Shown here: in pieces, positions 28,970 to 39,943 of the stretch
How the letters are laid out: every line of letters begins with the position of its first letter
Position numbering within the stretch: position 1 is the first letter of the stretch
NCBI GenBank assembly: GCA_947489685.1
Contig: CANLEM010000002.1
Coordinates: 682,001-746,000 of the forward strand
Source: an uncultured Aquimarina sp.
GTDB lineage: Bacteria > Bacteroidota > Bacteroidia > Flavobacteriales > Flavobacteriaceae
Direction of reading: 5' to 3'
DNA: 64,000 nucleotides
The notes under the pieces: model-generated
What the model was told of the DNA's origin: nothing
The model's input: the letters and a program-made list of their open reading frames with translations, nothing else
Databases searched by the model: none
Made by a program: the position numbers and the translations under genes

Positions 28970-29110
28970 GAAGATATGTTAAATTATAGAATAGATATTA
29001 CAGCACATTTGAGAGCTATGTGGTAATTTTAATTTAAAAATTACTCGCATTATTTATGGTAACGAGAAATCATTCTCAGTATCCAATTAATCATTAATAA
29101 ATTTCAGAAA

Positions 29111-30250
29111 ATGTCAACTAATATAACACCTCAAAATTTAGAAAAAGTAGTTCCTCAGGCAGAAGATTTCTTACCACTTTTAGGAACCGATTATGTCGAA
29201 TTATATGTAGGAAATGCCAAACAAGCGGCCTACTATTATCAAAGTGCATGGGGGTTTCAACCCATAGCCTATGCAGGACTAGAAACCGGAAGAAAGGATA
29301 GTGTTTCTTATGTGTTACAACAAGACAAAATACGATTAATATTAACTTCTCCTTTACAACCAGACGGTGATATCAATAAACATATCAATGCGCATGGTGA
29401 TGGCGTAAAGGTAGTTGCCCTTTGGGTTGATGATGCCACCAAAAGTTATGAAGAAACTGTAAAACGTGGCGCAAAATCATATATGGAGCCCACAGTTGAA
29501 AAAGACGAGCATGGTAGTGTTGTCTTTTCGGGAATCCACACCTATGGTGAAACGGTACACATTTTTGTAGAACGCAAAAATTACAACGGTACTTTCTTAC
29601 CTGGTTATATGGCATGGAACAAACCTTATAAAACAAAAGAAACAGGTCTCAAGTTTATAGATCACATGGTCGGAAACGTGGGATGGAACGAAATGAATAA
29701 ATGGTGCGAGTTTTATGCCAAAGTTATGGGGTTTGCCCAATTGGTATCATTTGATGACAAGGATATTTCTACAGAATATACTGCCTTGATGAGTAAAGTA
29801 ATGAGTAATGGAAATGGGCGAATTAAATTTCCTATTAACGAACCTGCAGAAGGCAGAAAAAAATCGCAGATAGAAGAATATATCGACTTTTATAATGGTG
29901 CTGGTGTACAGCATATGGCACTTGCTACTGATAATATTATTGAGACCGTATCCGAATTGCAACAGCGCGGTGTTGATTTTCTTACGGTACCTGCCAGTTA
30001 TTACGAAACAGTATTAGATAGGGTTGGGGAAATTGATGAAGATTTGGCGCCTTTAAAAGAATTAGGCATTTTAATTGATCGTGACGACGAAGGTTATCTG
30101 CTTCAGATTTTTACTAAACCTGTATTAGATCGACCAACTATGTTTTTTGAAATTATACAACGCAAAGGAGCTCAATCTTTTGGTAAAGGTAATTTTAAAG
30201 CTTTGTTTGAAGCTATCGAAAGAGAACAAGAACAACGAGGAACCCTCTAA
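29111..30250 (+). CDS. hppD: 4-hydroxyphenylpyruvate dioxygenase
   Basis: 379 residues. It converts 4-hydroxyphenylpyruvate to homogentisate. The two vicinal-oxygen-chelate domains are visible (residues 18-165 and 175-350). The Fe(II) ligands are the His in IDHMVGNV, the His in GVQHMALATDNI and the Glu in FFEIIQRKG. The order hmgA-hppD places it in one tyrosine catabolic operon. The C-terminus FGKGNFKALFEAIEREQ is typical and complete. Confidence 0.96.
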   Translation: MSTNITPQNLEKVVPQAEDFLPLLGTDYVELYVGNAKQAAYYYQSAWGFQPIAYAGLETGRKDSVSYVLQQDKIRLILTSPLQPDGDINKHINAHGDGVKVVALWVDDATKSYEETVKRGAKSYMEPTVEKDEHGSVVFSGIHTYGETVHIFVERKNYNGTFLPGYMAWNKPYKTKETGLKFIDHMVGNVGWNEMNKWCEFYAKVMGFAQLVSFDDKDISTEYTALMSKVMSNGNGRIKFPINEPAEGRKKSQIEEYIDFYNGAGVQHMALATDNIIETVSELQQRGVDFLTVPASYYETVLDRVGEIDEDLAPLKELGILIDRDDEGYLLQIFTKPVLDRPTMFFEIIQRKGAQSFGKGNFKALFEAIEREQEQRGTL

Positions 30251-30369
30251 AAACGAAAATTTTCAATTTTAAGAATTCTAAAAAAGAGCGTTAATATCTT
30301 GATAAAATTGAAATATTATAGGTTTTAATCTAAATTTTTGTTAAAATTCATAATAAAAAAACGTTTTCG

Positions 30370-30400
30370 TTTGATAATTATGCAAAAAAGTTGATTTTTG
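30370..30400 (+). promoter_or_regulatory. Promoter of a candidate small RNA
   Basis: TTTG (30370-30373), a 19-base spacer and GATTTTTG (30393-30400) fit the -33/-7 pattern with one mismatch in the -7 box. Predicted transcription start is near 30404-30407. Confidence 0.45.
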
Positions 30401-30403
30401 TAT

Positions 30404-30513
30404 CATAAGTGGAGTGGTTACCACTTATATCTAAAACAATAATTATTCTCATAATTTAAGTTTTTAGTTGGTTAATAAAAGTAAAAAAGAGAGCTGTGGT
30501 GGCTCTCTTTTTT
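30404..30513 (+). ncRNA. Candidate small RNA (about 110 nt)
   Basis: The 391-base gap between hppD and the DUF3108 gene holds no ORF. It contains a promoter-like pair (30370-30400), a 5' hairpin ATAAGTGG/CCACTTAT directly at the predicted start (30404-30427), an AT-rich middle, and a very strong terminator (12-bp stem AAAAAAGAGAGC/GCTCTCTTTTTT at 30483-30513). The terminator is 230 bases beyond hppD, so it may instead end the hppD transcript. The independent promoter and 5' hairpin favour a separate RNA. The downstream gene has its own TACTTTTG box at 30570-30577. Confidence 0.45.
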
Positions 30514-30641
30514 GTATTATTTTTATATTTTGTTAATCGTATTCGTTTTTATGTCTTCGCATTTAATGGTACTTTTGGAATAGATATTGCGAACACCTAT
30601 GTTAATAAAACATTTACGTTAAATATTAACAACCCAAAACT

Positions 30642-31421
30642 ATGAAAAAGCTAGTTTCATTATTATTTTTAATCCTATGTACTTTTCCTTCTTTTGCTCA
30701 AGAGGCGCATAAGGCTTTTGACTCGGGAGAATGGTTTAAGTTTAGGATTCACTATGGGTTGTTTACAGCCAGCTACGCTACACTTGAGGTTAAAGATGAC
30801 ATGATTAACAATAAGCCTGTTTATCATGTTGTAGGCACTGGCAAATCTACGGGACTTTTGAGTGTGTTTTTTAAGGTTGAAGATTATTACGAAACTTATA
30901 TTGATAAAAATGAAGTTAAGCCTTATCGATTTATTAGAAAAATCAATGAAGGAGGACATACTAAGGATATCGAAATAAATTTTGATCATCAGCAAAGCGA
31001 AGCATTAGTTTTTAATAAGAAATACAATACCAAAAAATCTTTTCCTGTCAAATCTAACGTGCAGGATATGATGTCTTCATTTTACTACCTGCGTAATAAT
31101 ATCGAAACATCTTCATTAAAAAAAGGAGATGAGCAATATGTAAATATGTTTTTCGATAATGAAAATTATCTTTTTAAGTTAAAATTCTTAGGAAGAGAGG
31201 TCATTAGAACTAAAATGGGTAAAATTGCATGTTTAAAATTTAGACCTTACGTTCAAGCAGAAAGAATCTTTAAAGAAGAAGAAAGTATGACTGTTTGGGT
31301 TAGTGATGATGATAATCGAATGCCGGTAAGGATCAAGGCAGACATATTAGTTGGCTCAATAAAAGCAGATTTAGACGCGTTTAAAGGACTTAAACATCCA
31401 TTTAAAATTATAGTAGATTAA
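30642..31421 (+). CDS. DUF3108-type periplasmic protein
   Basis: 259 residues with a signal peptide ending near FPSFAQ. The body (EWFKFRIHYGLFTASYATLEV, then MTVWVSDDDNRMPVRIKADI) matches the DUF3108 beta-sandwich family of secreted proteins, whose function is unknown. The kynA start codon follows its stop directly, so the two genes are cotranscribed. Confidence 0.88.
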   Translation: MKKLVSLLFLILCTFPSFAQEAHKAFDSGEWFKFRIHYGLFTASYATLEVKDDMINNKPVYHVVGTGKSTGLLSVFFKVEDYYETYIDKNEVKPYRFIRKINEGGHTKDIEINFDHQQSEALVFNKKYNTKKSFPVKSNVQDMMSSFYYLRNNIETSSLKKGDEQYVNMFFDNENYLFKLKFLGREVIRTKMGKIACLKFRPYVQAERIFKEEESMTVWVSDDDNRMPVRIKADILVGSIKADLDAFKGLKHPFKIIVD

Positions 31422-32390
31422 ATGAATGAAGAAACTATAAAACCAGAAATTGCTGAGAAAATAAAGCAATTAGAAAAAAAATTCAAAAATTCAGGTCAGG
31501 ACTTAGGATCTTATCTTGATGGCCTACTTCACGACAGATATTTGACCTATTGGGATTATATTCATTTGGACACTTTATTAAGTTTACAAATCCCGAGAAC
31601 GCATTTTCCCGACGAAGAAATTTTTATTACATATCACCAAATTACGGAGCTTTATTTTAAGCTTATCATTCATGAATTAAAACAAATCATTGATGATAAA
31701 TTACAAAATGCAAAGTTTTTTACTGCAAAATTAAATAGAGTAAATCGCTATTTTAGAGTGCTTATAAACTCCTTTGATGTGATGATTAAAGGAATGGATC
31801 GAGATCAGTTTTTAAAATACAGAATGTCTCTTCTTCCGGCAAGTGGTTTTCAGTCTGTTCAATTTCGGCTGATCGAAATTTATGCCACCCCAATGGTTAA
31901 TTTGGTGAATACCAAAGAAAGAGATCAATTTTCAGAAAAAGATCCTTTGGAAGAAGTTTTTGAACATTTATATTGGAAATCTGGAGCTACCGATATAGAA
32001 ACTGGCGAAAAAACACTTACGCTAAAACAATTTGAATATCGCTATACACCAAGAATGATGCGTATAGCCAGGCAGGTACAACACACTACAATATCCCATA
32101 AATATCTGGAACTGCCAGAAAAAGAGCAAAATAATGTGGCGCTTATCGAAGCATTACGTACTTTTGACACCAATGTGAATATTAATTGGTTATTAATGCA
32201 CATGGGTGCTGCTTTTAGATACCTAAATAAAGATAAAGGCGAAGTCCTAGCTACCGGAGGAACAAACTGGAAAAGTTTTTTACCTCCTAGTTTTCAGAAA
32301 ATTATGTTTTTCCCTCATCTATGGAGTGAAGAAGAAAAGGAAAACTGGGGTAAGCAATGGGTTACTCATCAATTTAATACCGCAAAATAA
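31422..32390 (+). CDS. kynA: Tryptophan 2,3-dioxygenase
   Basis: 322 residues. This haem enzyme opens the indole ring of tryptophan and forms N-formylkynurenine, the first step of the kynurenine path. Motifs are FITYHQITELYFKLIIHEL (active-site His) and GFQSVQFRLIE (substrate carboxylate-binding Arg). The haem-ligand His is probably in LLMHMGAAFRY. The length fits the Bacteroidota form. Later kynurenine genes are not in the window. Confidence 0.94.
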   Translation: MNEETIKPEIAEKIKQLEKKFKNSGQDLGSYLDGLLHDRYLTYWDYIHLDTLLSLQIPRTHFPDEEIFITYHQITELYFKLIIHELKQIIDDKLQNAKFFTAKLNRVNRYFRVLINSFDVMIKGMDRDQFLKYRMSLLPASGFQSVQFRLIEIYATPMVNLVNTKERDQFSEKDPLEEVFEHLYWKSGATDIETGEKTLTLKQFEYRYTPRMMRIARQVQHTTISHKYLELPEKEQNNVALIEALRTFDTNVNINWLLMHMGAAFRYLNKDKGEVLATGGTNWKSFLPPSFQKIMFFPHLWSEEEKENWGKQWVTHQFNTAK

Positions 32391-32402
32391 AATAGTCGTC
32401 AG

Positions 32403-33662
32403 TTGAAACAAGTAGGTTACTTACTATTACTTATGGTAGTAGTATTTTCATGTAAAAAAGAAAAAAAAGAAGCTAAAATTGTTGTACCTGAAATAGTTGA
32501 GGAAGAAAAAGCACCTCCGGTAATTATGGAGTATGGCTATGTCCTCAATGATTTCAATGTCGTAAAAGACACCATCAAATCCGGAGATAGCTTTGGAGCC
32601 ATAATGGATTCTCATGGAATAACAAGAGCTAAAGTATTTGAGATCACTAATAAGATCAAAGACACTTTTAATGTTGCAAGAATTCGGGCAGGCAAACCCT
32701 ATATGGTACTTAAATCCAAGGACACCACTGAAAAAGCACAGGTATTTGTATATCAAAACAACAAGATAGACTATACTGTTATTGATTTTAGGGATAGTAT
32801 TATCGTTAGTAAAAGAAAAAAACCTGTAAAACTTGTAGAAAGAACAGCTTCGGGAGTTATCAATAGCAGTCTTATGCAAACCTTTGATGATTTGGATCTT
32901 AACTTTTTGGTTGCCTATAACATGTCTGATATTTATGCATGGACCATAGATTTTACCAGACTTCAGGCAGGAGATCGATTTAAGGTGATGTATACCGAAA
33001 AATTTATAGACGATACTATTCCTGCAGGAATTGATAAGATAACAGCATCTTACTTTGAGCATCGAGGCAAACCCATATATGCATTTAGATTTGAGAACGA
33101 TACTGTTAATGGCGTTGTCGACTATTATGATGAAGATGCTAATAATTTGCGCAGAGCTTTTTTAAGGGCTCCCGTAAAATTTAGTAGAATTTCTTCTCGA
33201 TACAACCTTAGACGAAGAATTAAATATTATGGCAATAAAATAAGACCTCACAGAGGTACCGATTTTGCCGCTCCAATAGGAACACCCATATTAGCCACTG
33301 CAGATGGTATTGTTACCAAGTCCGAACGAAGAGGAGGCAATGGTAAATATGTAAAAATAAGACATAATGCCTCTTACGATACTCAATATTTACATATGAG
33401 TAGGCAAGCCGTAAAAGCGGGGCAGTTTGTACGACAGGGAGATGTTATCGGATATATTGGTATGACCGGAAATACCAGTGGCCCTCACGTTTGTTACAGA
33501 TTCTGGAAAAATGGAAAAGAAGTAGATCCTTTTAAACAAGACTTACCAGCCTCTAAACCACTTGCTGATAGTCTTAAACCTGCGTTTAATAACCACATAG
33601 AACCTCTAAAAACGACGTTGGACAGTATCTTATTTAAACCAAAACCACAAGAAATTTTATAA
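32403..33662 (+). CDS. M23-family peptidase lipoprotein
   Basis: 419 residues. The start codon is TTG at 32403, which gives the lipoprotein signal [17 protein letters not shown] (lipobox VFSC). Residues 45-200 are a LysM/OapA-like region. Residues 280-400 are the M23 endopeptidase domain with the zinc ligands H..D in HRGTDFAAP. The usual HxH motif reads GPHVCYRFW, so the second His is replaced by Cys. This variant occurs in flavobacterial relatives, but zinc binding may be changed. Its role would be peptidoglycan cross-link cleavage or scaffolding. It lies 12 bases behind kynA. Confidence 0.88.
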   Translation: MKQVGYLLLLMVVVFSCKKEKKEAKIVVPEIVEEEKAPPVIMEYGYVLNDFNVVKDTIKSGDSFGAIMDSHGITRAKVFEITNKIKDTFNVARIRAGKPYMVLKSKDTTEKAQVFVYQNNKIDYTVIDFRDSIIVSKRKKPVKLVERTASGVINSSLMQTFDDLDLNFLVAYNMSDIYAWTIDFTRLQAGDRFKVMYTEKFIDDTIPAGIDKITASYFEHRGKPIYAFRFENDTVNGVVDYYDEDANNLRRAFLRAPVKFSRISSRYNLRRRIKYYGNKIRPHRGTDFAAPIGTPILATADGIVTKSERRGGNGKYVKIRHNASYDTQYLHMSRQAVKAGQFVRQGDVIGYIGMTGNTSGPHVCYRFWKNGKEVDPFKQDLPASKPLADSLKPAFNNHIEPLKTTLDSILFKPKPQEIL

Positions 33663-33664
33663 AA

Positions 33665-35302
33665 ATGACATTACCAACTATTAATCCCACCACCACAAAA
33701 GCCTGGGAAGCACTACAACTACATTTTGAGAATATAAAAGACAAACACCTTAAAGATCTCTTTGCTACAAATCCTAATCGGGCAGATCATTTTTCGATCT
33801 CGCTAAACGATTTTTATGTAGATTATTCTAAGAACAGAATTGATGAAACTACTAAAAGGCTATTAATAGACCTCGCTAAAGAAGTTAAATTAGATCAAGC
33901 CATTTCGCAGTATTTTAATGGAGACACTATTAATCAAACCGAAGAACGTGCCGTGTTGCATACCGCTTTAAGGGCTCCTTCGGATTATGCCATAAAGGTT
34001 GATGGCCAAAATGTAATCCCTGAGGTTAATAAAGTAAAAGAAAAAATAAAAGATTTTAGTCATCAAGTGATTTCGGGTGCACTAAAAGGACATACCGGCA
34101 AACCCTTTACAGATATTGTAAATATTGGTATAGGAGGATCGGATCTTGGTCCTGCAATGATTACAGAATCTTTGGCTTTTTATAAAAACCACCTTAAGAC
34201 TCACTTTATCTCTAATGTTGATGGCGATCATGTACATCAAAACTTAAAAGATTTAGACCCGGAGACTACTCTTTTTGTAGTGGTTTCAAAAACATTTTCT
34301 ACTCAAGAAACGCTTTCTAATGCTACAACAGCAAGAAATTGGTTTATTCAAAACGCTCCAAAAGAAGCAGTAAGCAAACATTTTGTTGCCGTATCTAGCA
34401 ATATTCCTAATGTTACCAATTTTGGTATTGATAAAAATAATATTTTCCCTTTATGGGATTGGGTAGGCGGTCGTTTTTCGCTTTGGAGTGCCGTTGGATT
34501 ATCTATAAGTCTATCGGTTGGATATGATAATTTTGAAGCCCTGTTAAAAGGAGCTCACGAAATGGATGAGCATTTTAAAACCGCTCCATTCGAAGAAAAT
34601 ATTCCGGTTATCTTGGGGATGTTAAGCATTTGGTATAACAATTTTTTTAAGGCCGAAAGCGAAGCAATTATTCCATATTCTCAATATTTACATCGGCTAC
34701 CAGCGTATCTTCAACAAGGTATTATGGAAAGTAACGGTAAAAGTGTTGATCGTAACGGAAACCCTGTTACCTATCAAACAGGCACTATTATTTGGGGAGA
34801 ACCCGGAACCAATGCACAGCATGCTTTTTTTCAATTAATTCACCAAGGGACCAAATTAATTCCTGCAGAGTTTATTGGTTTTAAACACTCCTTGTTTGGA
34901 GATAAGGATCACCAGGATAAATTAATGGCCAATTTCTTTGCACAAACTGAAGCATTAATGAATGGCAAGACCGAGAATGAAGTACTTGAGGAGTTAGCCA
35001 CAAAAAATCTAACCGAAGAAAAACAAAAACAGCTCGCTCCATTCAAAATATTTGAAGGAAATAAACCCACAACAACCATTTTAATCGATCGATTAACTCC
35101 AAAAAGTTTAGGTGCTTTGGTGTCCATGTACGAGCAACGTATTTTTGTGCAAGGCATTGTTTGGAATATATTCAGTTATGATCAATGGGGAGTTGAATTA
35201 GGTAAGCAATTGGCTACAAAAATTTTGTTAGAAATTAACAGTTCCGAAGTTTATCAACATGATTCCTCTTCGCAAAATCTTTTAAAAAGGTATTTAAAAT
35301 AA
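33665..35302 (+). CDS. pgi: Glucose-6-phosphate isomerase
   Basis: 545 residues. It interconverts glucose 6-phosphate and fructose 6-phosphate. Both PGI signatures are present: [20 protein letters not shown] signature 1 near residue 275 and the C-terminal signature [18 protein letters not shown]. The catalytic Glu is in [11 protein letters not shown] and the sugar-phosphate site is in [14 protein letters not shown]. It starts two bases after the M23 gene and is the last gene of this run. Confidence 0.97.
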   Translation: MTLPTINPTTTKAWEALQLHFENIKDKHLKDLFATNPNRADHFSISLNDFYVDYSKNRIDETTKRLLIDLAKEVKLDQAISQYFNGDTINQTEERAVLHTALRAPSDYAIKVDGQNVIPEVNKVKEKIKDFSHQVISGALKGHTGKPFTDIVNIGIGGSDLGPAMITESLAFYKNHLKTHFISNVDGDHVHQNLKDLDPETTLFVVVSKTFSTQETLSNATTARNWFIQNAPKEAVSKHFVAVSSNIPNVTNFGIDKNNIFPLWDWVGGRFSLWSAVGLSISLSVGYDNFEALLKGAHEMDEHFKTAPFEENIPVILGMLSIWYNNFFKAESEAIIPYSQYLHRLPAYLQQGIMESNGKSVDRNGNPVTYQTGTIIWGEPGTNAQHAFFQLIHQGTKLIPAEFIGFKHSLFGDKDHQDKLMANFFAQTEALMNGKTENEVLEELATKNLTEEKQKQLAPFKIFEGNKPTTTILIDRLTPKSLGALVSMYEQRIFVQGIVWNIFSYDQWGVELGKQLATKILLEINSSEVYQHDSSSQNLLKRYLK

Positions 35303-35579
35303 TGTAAGAAAAATCTACAGAAAGCACTATCACAAGGATTTTTTAAGAACTATTCACTTCTTTTTTTTGTTAAAGTTGCACTATTTGAAACTAAATTAAT
35401 TAACATAATTTTAGTTAATAACTTTTGAATATCTTCAACTCACTGAATGCCAATATCATCCATAAATACTTTTACTTTATTACTGTACAAATTTTGTGAA
35501 AAACTCTTAACATTAAGATAAAGAAGGTTTCCATAAAGATTTGTTCTTTTGCACGGATTAATTAACTCAATTATTTATA

Positions 35580-38500
35580 ATGAAAAAGATTACATTTTTA
35601 TTAGTTGTAATCCTGATAGCATTCGTTGGGGAGACGTTTGCACAAGGGGTAACAAAATCTTCTATTAACGGAAAGATAACCGATAATTTGGGAGCTGCAC
35701 TTCCGGGTGCTAATGTGATTGCAATCCATGGTCCTTCTGGAACCAAATATGGAGCGATTACAGATTTTGATGGTTTTTACCGTATTGCCAACATGAGAAC
35801 AGGTGGGCCATACCGTATTACTATAACGTATGTTGGTTTTCAAGGATACATTAAAGATGGTGTATTTCTTCAGCTAGGAGATTCTCAAAACATTAGTACT
35901 CAAATGAAAGAAGAGGCTAATGCGCTAGAAGAAGTCGTTATTACTGCTACAAACAATGGTGTATTTGATTCGGGAAAGACTGGTTCAGAAACTACAGTTA
36001 CCGAAAGACAAATTAACTCATTACCTTCTGTTTCGAGATCAGTTGCAGATTTCGTAAGAATTACTCCGCAAGCACAGATTAGCGAAGGAGATGATGGTTT
36101 TTCTGTCTCTTTAGCTGGACAAAATAACAGATATAACGCATTATACATTGATGGTGGTGTAAGTAATGATGTATTTGGACTTGCAGGTTCAGGAACCGAT
36201 GGTGGACAAACTGGTGTAAACCCTTTCTCTATCGATGCAATCGAAACATTCCAAATTAACATTGCTCCTTTTGACGTAAGACAATCTGGATTCTCTGGAG
36301 GTGCTATTAACGCAATTACAAGATCAGGTACAAACCGTATCACAGGTTCTGCTTATGCATATTTCAGAAACCAGGATCTTGCAGGAAAAACTCCACCAGA
36401 TCTTGTAGATGAAACTGCTGGTGAGTCTAGAGAGAAGCTTGCTGATTTTTCGGCTAATATCTATGGTGTTAGAGTTGGAGGTCCAATCGTAAAAGATAAA
36501 TTATTTTACTTTGTAAATTACGAAAGAGAAGAAAGAGAAACACCTCAGCCTTTTAACTTTAGTAATTACCAAGGAGATTCTGACTTAGCAGCTATCCAAG
36601 GTCTTTCTAACTTTTTACAAACTACTTACGGATATAACCCAGGTGGTTTTGATAACAATACAAGAACACTTGATAGTGATAAATTTACTGTTAAGTTAGA
36701 CTGGAATATTGATGACAACAATCAATTAAGTCTAAAACATAACTATGTTAAAGCCGACAACCTAGAAGCAAGAAATAGTGGAAATAGAAATATCGGTTTT
36801 ATCAATGGATCTGAGCTTTTTAAGAGTACAAAAAACGAAACTACTTTAGAATTTAGTTCTTCTATCGGTAGTTGGGCATCAAACAACTTACTTATTGGTT
36901 TCAAAACAGTAAGAGATGACCGTGATCCTTCAGGAAATCCATTCCCAACTGTAGATATTAGAGATGGTGGAGGTACTATTAGTTTTGGAGCAGAGCCTTT
37001 TTCTACTGCAAACTTATTGGATCAAGACGTAATAAATATTGCGGATAATTTTGAAATATACAGTGGAAAACATACCATTACTATTGGTACGCAACACGAA
37101 TTTTCTAAAATAAAGAACTTATTTTTCGCATTCAACTTTGGAGATTATACGTTTAATAGTGTAGATGATTTCTTTAACAACATTATTGACGAATACCAAA
37201 GAGGATATTCTTTACTTGCAGATACAGGAGTAGGTGATGCATCTTCTGGAGCTTCAGAATTTAAATTATACCAGCCAAGTTTTTATGTACAGGATGAAGT
37301 AAATATTTCTGACAACTTTAAATTTACAGCAGGTTTAAGAGTTGATGTACCTATTTTTGATGAAGGTCTAGTAAATGATGATTTCAATACTAGAACAATT
37401 CCTCTTCTTGAAGCAGCAGGAAAAAATCTTCAAGGTGCCGAAGTTGGTAAAAAAATCAGACCTTCTGCACATATATCTCCACGTATTGGATTTAACTGGG
37501 ATGTAAAAAATGACAGAACTACACAAATACGAGGTGGATTAGGGATTTTTACTTCTCGTATTCCTTTAGTATGGCCAGGTGGTTCTTATAACAACAATGG
37601 TATCACTGGTGGATTTACAGGTGGATTTAACCTAGATCCTTCTACAATTGTTTTTAATCCTGATGTAAACCAACAACCAGTTGCAGTTGCACCAGGTACT
37701 GGAGGAGTTGCAGGAAACATTGATATCTTCACTCCTGACTTAAAATTACCTCAGGTAATGAAGTACAACATTGCTATTGATCAAAAATTACCTGTTTGGG
37801 GATTGATCGCTAGTGCAGATTTCTTATATACAGATGTTATTACTAACATTTACTACGAAAACTTAAACGTAGATGGACCTGTAGGAAACTTAGTAGGTGC
37901 AGATAACAGACCTTTCTATAGTGATAGTTTTGGAGATAGATTAGATACAACATATGGTAGAATTATTCTTGGGTCTAACACTGGAGAAGGATTCTCTTAC
38001 AACACTTCGTTTACATTAAGAAAACCTTTTGATAATGGTTTCCAAGGAAGTGTATCTTATGCTTATGGTGAGTCTGAATCTATTTTTGATGGTACTTCTT
38101 CTCAAAACAGTTCGCAGTGGAGAAACATTCAAACGGTAAATGGTAAGAATTCTGATTTACCAACATCTAGATCAGATTTCTCTCAAGGATCTCGTTTTAC
38201 AGCTAATGTAAGTTATGAAAAAGAATATGCTGGATTTATGAAATCTACTATTTCTTTATTCTATGAAGGTAATCAAGGAGCTCCTCACTCATTTGTATAC
38301 AGAGAGGGAAGAGATTTATTAAATGATGACTCTAGAGATAACGCATTAATCTATATTCCTAGAGATGCGTCAGAAATCACTTTGGTAGACGGAGAAAACG
38401 GATTAACTTCCGCAGAGCAATGGGCTGCATTAGACGCATTTATTGAAGGAAATGATTATTTAAGAGGTAGAAGAGGTCAATATGCAGAGCGTAATGGAGA

Positions 38501-38813
38501 TAGAGGACCTTGGAGTCATACTGTTGATTTAAAATTCTTACAAGATTTTTATATCAATACAGGAGATCACAAAAATACTTTACAACTTTCTTTAGATATT
38601 TTCAACTTCACAAATCTTTTAAACAAAGATTGGGGAAAACGTAAATTTATCCCAAGAAACATTGGTCTAATCGAAACTGAGCAAGCTGGTCCAAATCCAG
38701 AGTTTAGTTTTAACCCTGCTTCTTTCGAAGACGGAATAGAGCAATTAGATGATAGAGGATTACAATCTTCAAGATGGCAAATGCAAGTTGGATTACGTTA
38801 TATATTCAACTAA
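35580..38813 (+). CDS. TonB-dependent receptor with carboxypeptidase-like regulatory domain (Oar-like)
   Basis: 1077 residues. A signal peptide ends near ETFAQG. Residues 25-115 are a CarboxypepD_reg domain (INGKITDNLGAALPGANVIA). A plug domain follows (residues 120-250), then a large beta-barrel that ends with an aromatic-rich last strand (MQVGLRYIFN). It lacks the SusC-specific marks, and no SusD gene is adjacent, so it is closer to the OmpA-related Oar receptors. The ligand is unknown. It is a single gene between pgi and a strong terminator. Codon choice is strikingly uniform, suggesting high expression. Confidence 0.93.
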   Translation: MKKITFLLVVILIAFVGETFAQGVTKSSINGKITDNLGAALPGANVIAIHGPSGTKYGAITDFDGFYRIANMRTGGPYRITITYVGFQGYIKDGVFLQLGDSQNISTQMKEEANALEEVVITATNNGVFDSGKTGSETTVTERQINSLPSVSRSVADFVRITPQAQISEGDDGFSVSLAGQNNRYNALYIDGGVSNDVFGLAGSGTDGGQTGVNPFSIDAIETFQINIAPFDVRQSGFSGGAINAITRSGTNRITGSAYAYFRNQDLAGKTPPDLVDETAGESREKLADFSANIYGVRVGGPIVKDKLFYFVNYEREERETPQPFNFSNYQGDSDLAAIQGLSNFLQTTYGYNPGGFDNNTRTLDSDKFTVKLDWNIDDNNQLSLKHNYVKADNLEARNSGNRNIGFINGSELFKSTKNETTLEFSSSIGSWASNNLLIGFKTVRDDRDPSGNPFPTVDIRDGGGTISFGAEPFSTANLLDQDVINIADNFEIYSGKHTITIGTQHEFSKIKNLFFAFNFGDYTFNSVDDFFNNIIDEYQRGYSLLADTGVGDASSGASEFKLYQPSFYVQDEVNISDNFKFTAGLRVDVPIFDEGLVNDDFNTRTIPLLEAAGKNLQGAEVGKKIRPSAHISPRIGFNWDVKNDRTTQIRGGLGIFTSRIPLVWPGGSYNNNGITGGFTGGFNLDPSTIVFNPDVNQQPVAVAPGTGGVAGNIDIFTPDLKLPQVMKYNIAIDQKLPVWGLIASADFLYTDVITNIYYENLNVDGPVGNLVGADNRPFYSDSFGDRLDTTYGRIILGSNTGEGFSYNTSFTLRKPFDNGFQGSVSYAYGESESIFDGTSSQNSSQWRNIQTVNGKNSDLPTSRSDFSQGSRFTANVSYEKEYAGFMKSTISLFYEGNQGAPHSFVYREGRDLLNDDSRDNALIYIPRDASEITLVDGENGLTSAEQWAALDAFIEGNDYLRGRRGQYAERNGDRGPWSHTVDLKFLQDFYINTGDHKNTLQLSLDIFNFTNLLNKDWGKRKFIPRNIGLIETEQAGPNPEFSFNPASFEDGIEQLDDRGLQSSRWQMQVGLRYIFN

Positions 38814-38835
38814 GATTATACAAGATTAAATTATC

Positions 38836-38877
38836 AAACCCCTTGTTCGATATCTTTCGAATGAGGGGTTTTTTTTA
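38836..38877 (+). terminator. Terminator of the TonB receptor gene
   Basis: AAACCCCT pairs with AGGGGTTT, and the inner TTCGA/TCGAA adds a second stem part. A run of T follows. It lies 23 bases past the receptor stop and overlaps the end of the convergent small gene by three bases. Confidence 0.88.
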
Positions 38878-39327
38878 TTTCCAATTATATAGTACCAAAA
38901 ATGCAATTCCTGTACTTATCAATCCCAAAAAACCAAAACCTATTATAGGTAGTATCGTATCTTCACTTTTATTAATGGTTACCCTATCAGGGTTATTATT
39001 TTTTGGAATATAAATAGTTATGCTCTGCCCTTTTTTAAGTATAACTTTATCAGTAAGGTATCTATATCTGAAATGAATATCATAATCTTCTTTTTCGTAT
39101 AAATCATCGCCTAGATTAAATCGATAACAAACTTTTAATTGTTTTTTTGGGTATAACGAACTAAATTTTGCCGGAGGTGCATCTACCCACTCGGCCTTTA
39201 CAATTTCTGCATTCGATTTTTTTCCAAATCTATATCCTATATGCATTCTTACACCTTTTATCACTTTATAAAAAAAGAAAACTGTACTGGTAAGTGATAT
39301 GATTAATATTGGTAATAGCTCGTTCAT
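38875..39327 (-). CDS. Small membrane protein, DUF3592-like
   Basis: 150 residues with an N-terminal helix (residues 4-22) and a C-terminal helix (residues 124-146). The middle holds a beta-rich domain (LKVCYRFNLGDDLYEKEDYD, then GQSITIYIPKNNNPDRV) similar to DUF3592 membrane proteins. The function is unknown. It faces the TonB receptor tail to tail. Confidence 0.75.
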   Translation of the reverse strand: MNELLPILIISLTSTVFFFYKVIKGVRMHIGYRFGKKSNAEIVKAEWVDAPPAKFSSLYPKKQLKVCYRFNLGDDLYEKEDYDIHFRYRYLTDKVILKKGQSITIYIPKNNNPDRVTINKSEDTILPIIGFGFLGLISTGIAFLVLYNWK

Positions 39328-39441
39328 TTACTCTATATCTATTTTGTGTTATAACTACAAGGTATCATTTTTCTTCAATACACCTTTGATGTGTTTTTTT
39401 TAAGGATAATACTTACCTTTGGATAAACTAAACACATCATT

Positions 39442-39882
39442 ATGTACGACGCTATTCAAATCGTTCACTCTTATTGGGCTTATCTAGTAGTATTAATTGT
39501 AACCCTTGCCACTATTAATGCACTTATTGGTTTTTTTACCAAAAGAGAATATGCTCCAAAAGATTTTAGAGTTTCTTTATTTGCACTTATCGTGTCACAT
39601 ATTCAATTACTTATTGGGATTGTAATTTTATTTTTATCTCCTCTTGTAGTATGGTTTTCTGGAACTCACAAAATGGGAGAGATCATGAAAGATCCAACAC
39701 TTAGGTTATATAATGTAGAACACCCTTTGATCATGATCTTAATGATTGTCTTTATCACCATGGGATACTCTAAGCATAAAAAGAAATTGACCTCAACGCC
39801 TAAGTTTAAAATGTTAGCCATTTTCTATACCCTTGCATGCGTTTTGATGTTGTCTCGTATTCCTTGGGCTAATTGGTTTTAG
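39442..39882 (+). CDS. Four-helix membrane protein, cytochrome b561-like
   Basis: 146 residues with four transmembrane helices. Membrane-side His residues occur in IVHSYWAYL, VSHIQLLIG and VEHPLIMIL, as in haem b-binding four-helix proteins. Relatives in Flavobacteriia are widespread and variously named. A haem role is an inference from the His pattern only. A TACCTTTG promoter box (39414-39421) lies 20 bases upstream of the ATG. Confidence 0.72.
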   Translation: MYDAIQIVHSYWAYLVVLIVTLATINALIGFFTKREYAPKDFRVSLFALIVSHIQLLIGIVILFLSPLVVWFSGTHKMGEIMKDPTLRLYNVEHPLIMILMIVFITMGYSKHKKKLTSTPKFKMLAIFYTLACVLMLSRIPWANWF

Positions 39883-39943
39883 TATGTAAGGCGTAATCAA
39901 CTTGTTTATAGTATGATTCTAATATCTAGTCTATAAACATCGT

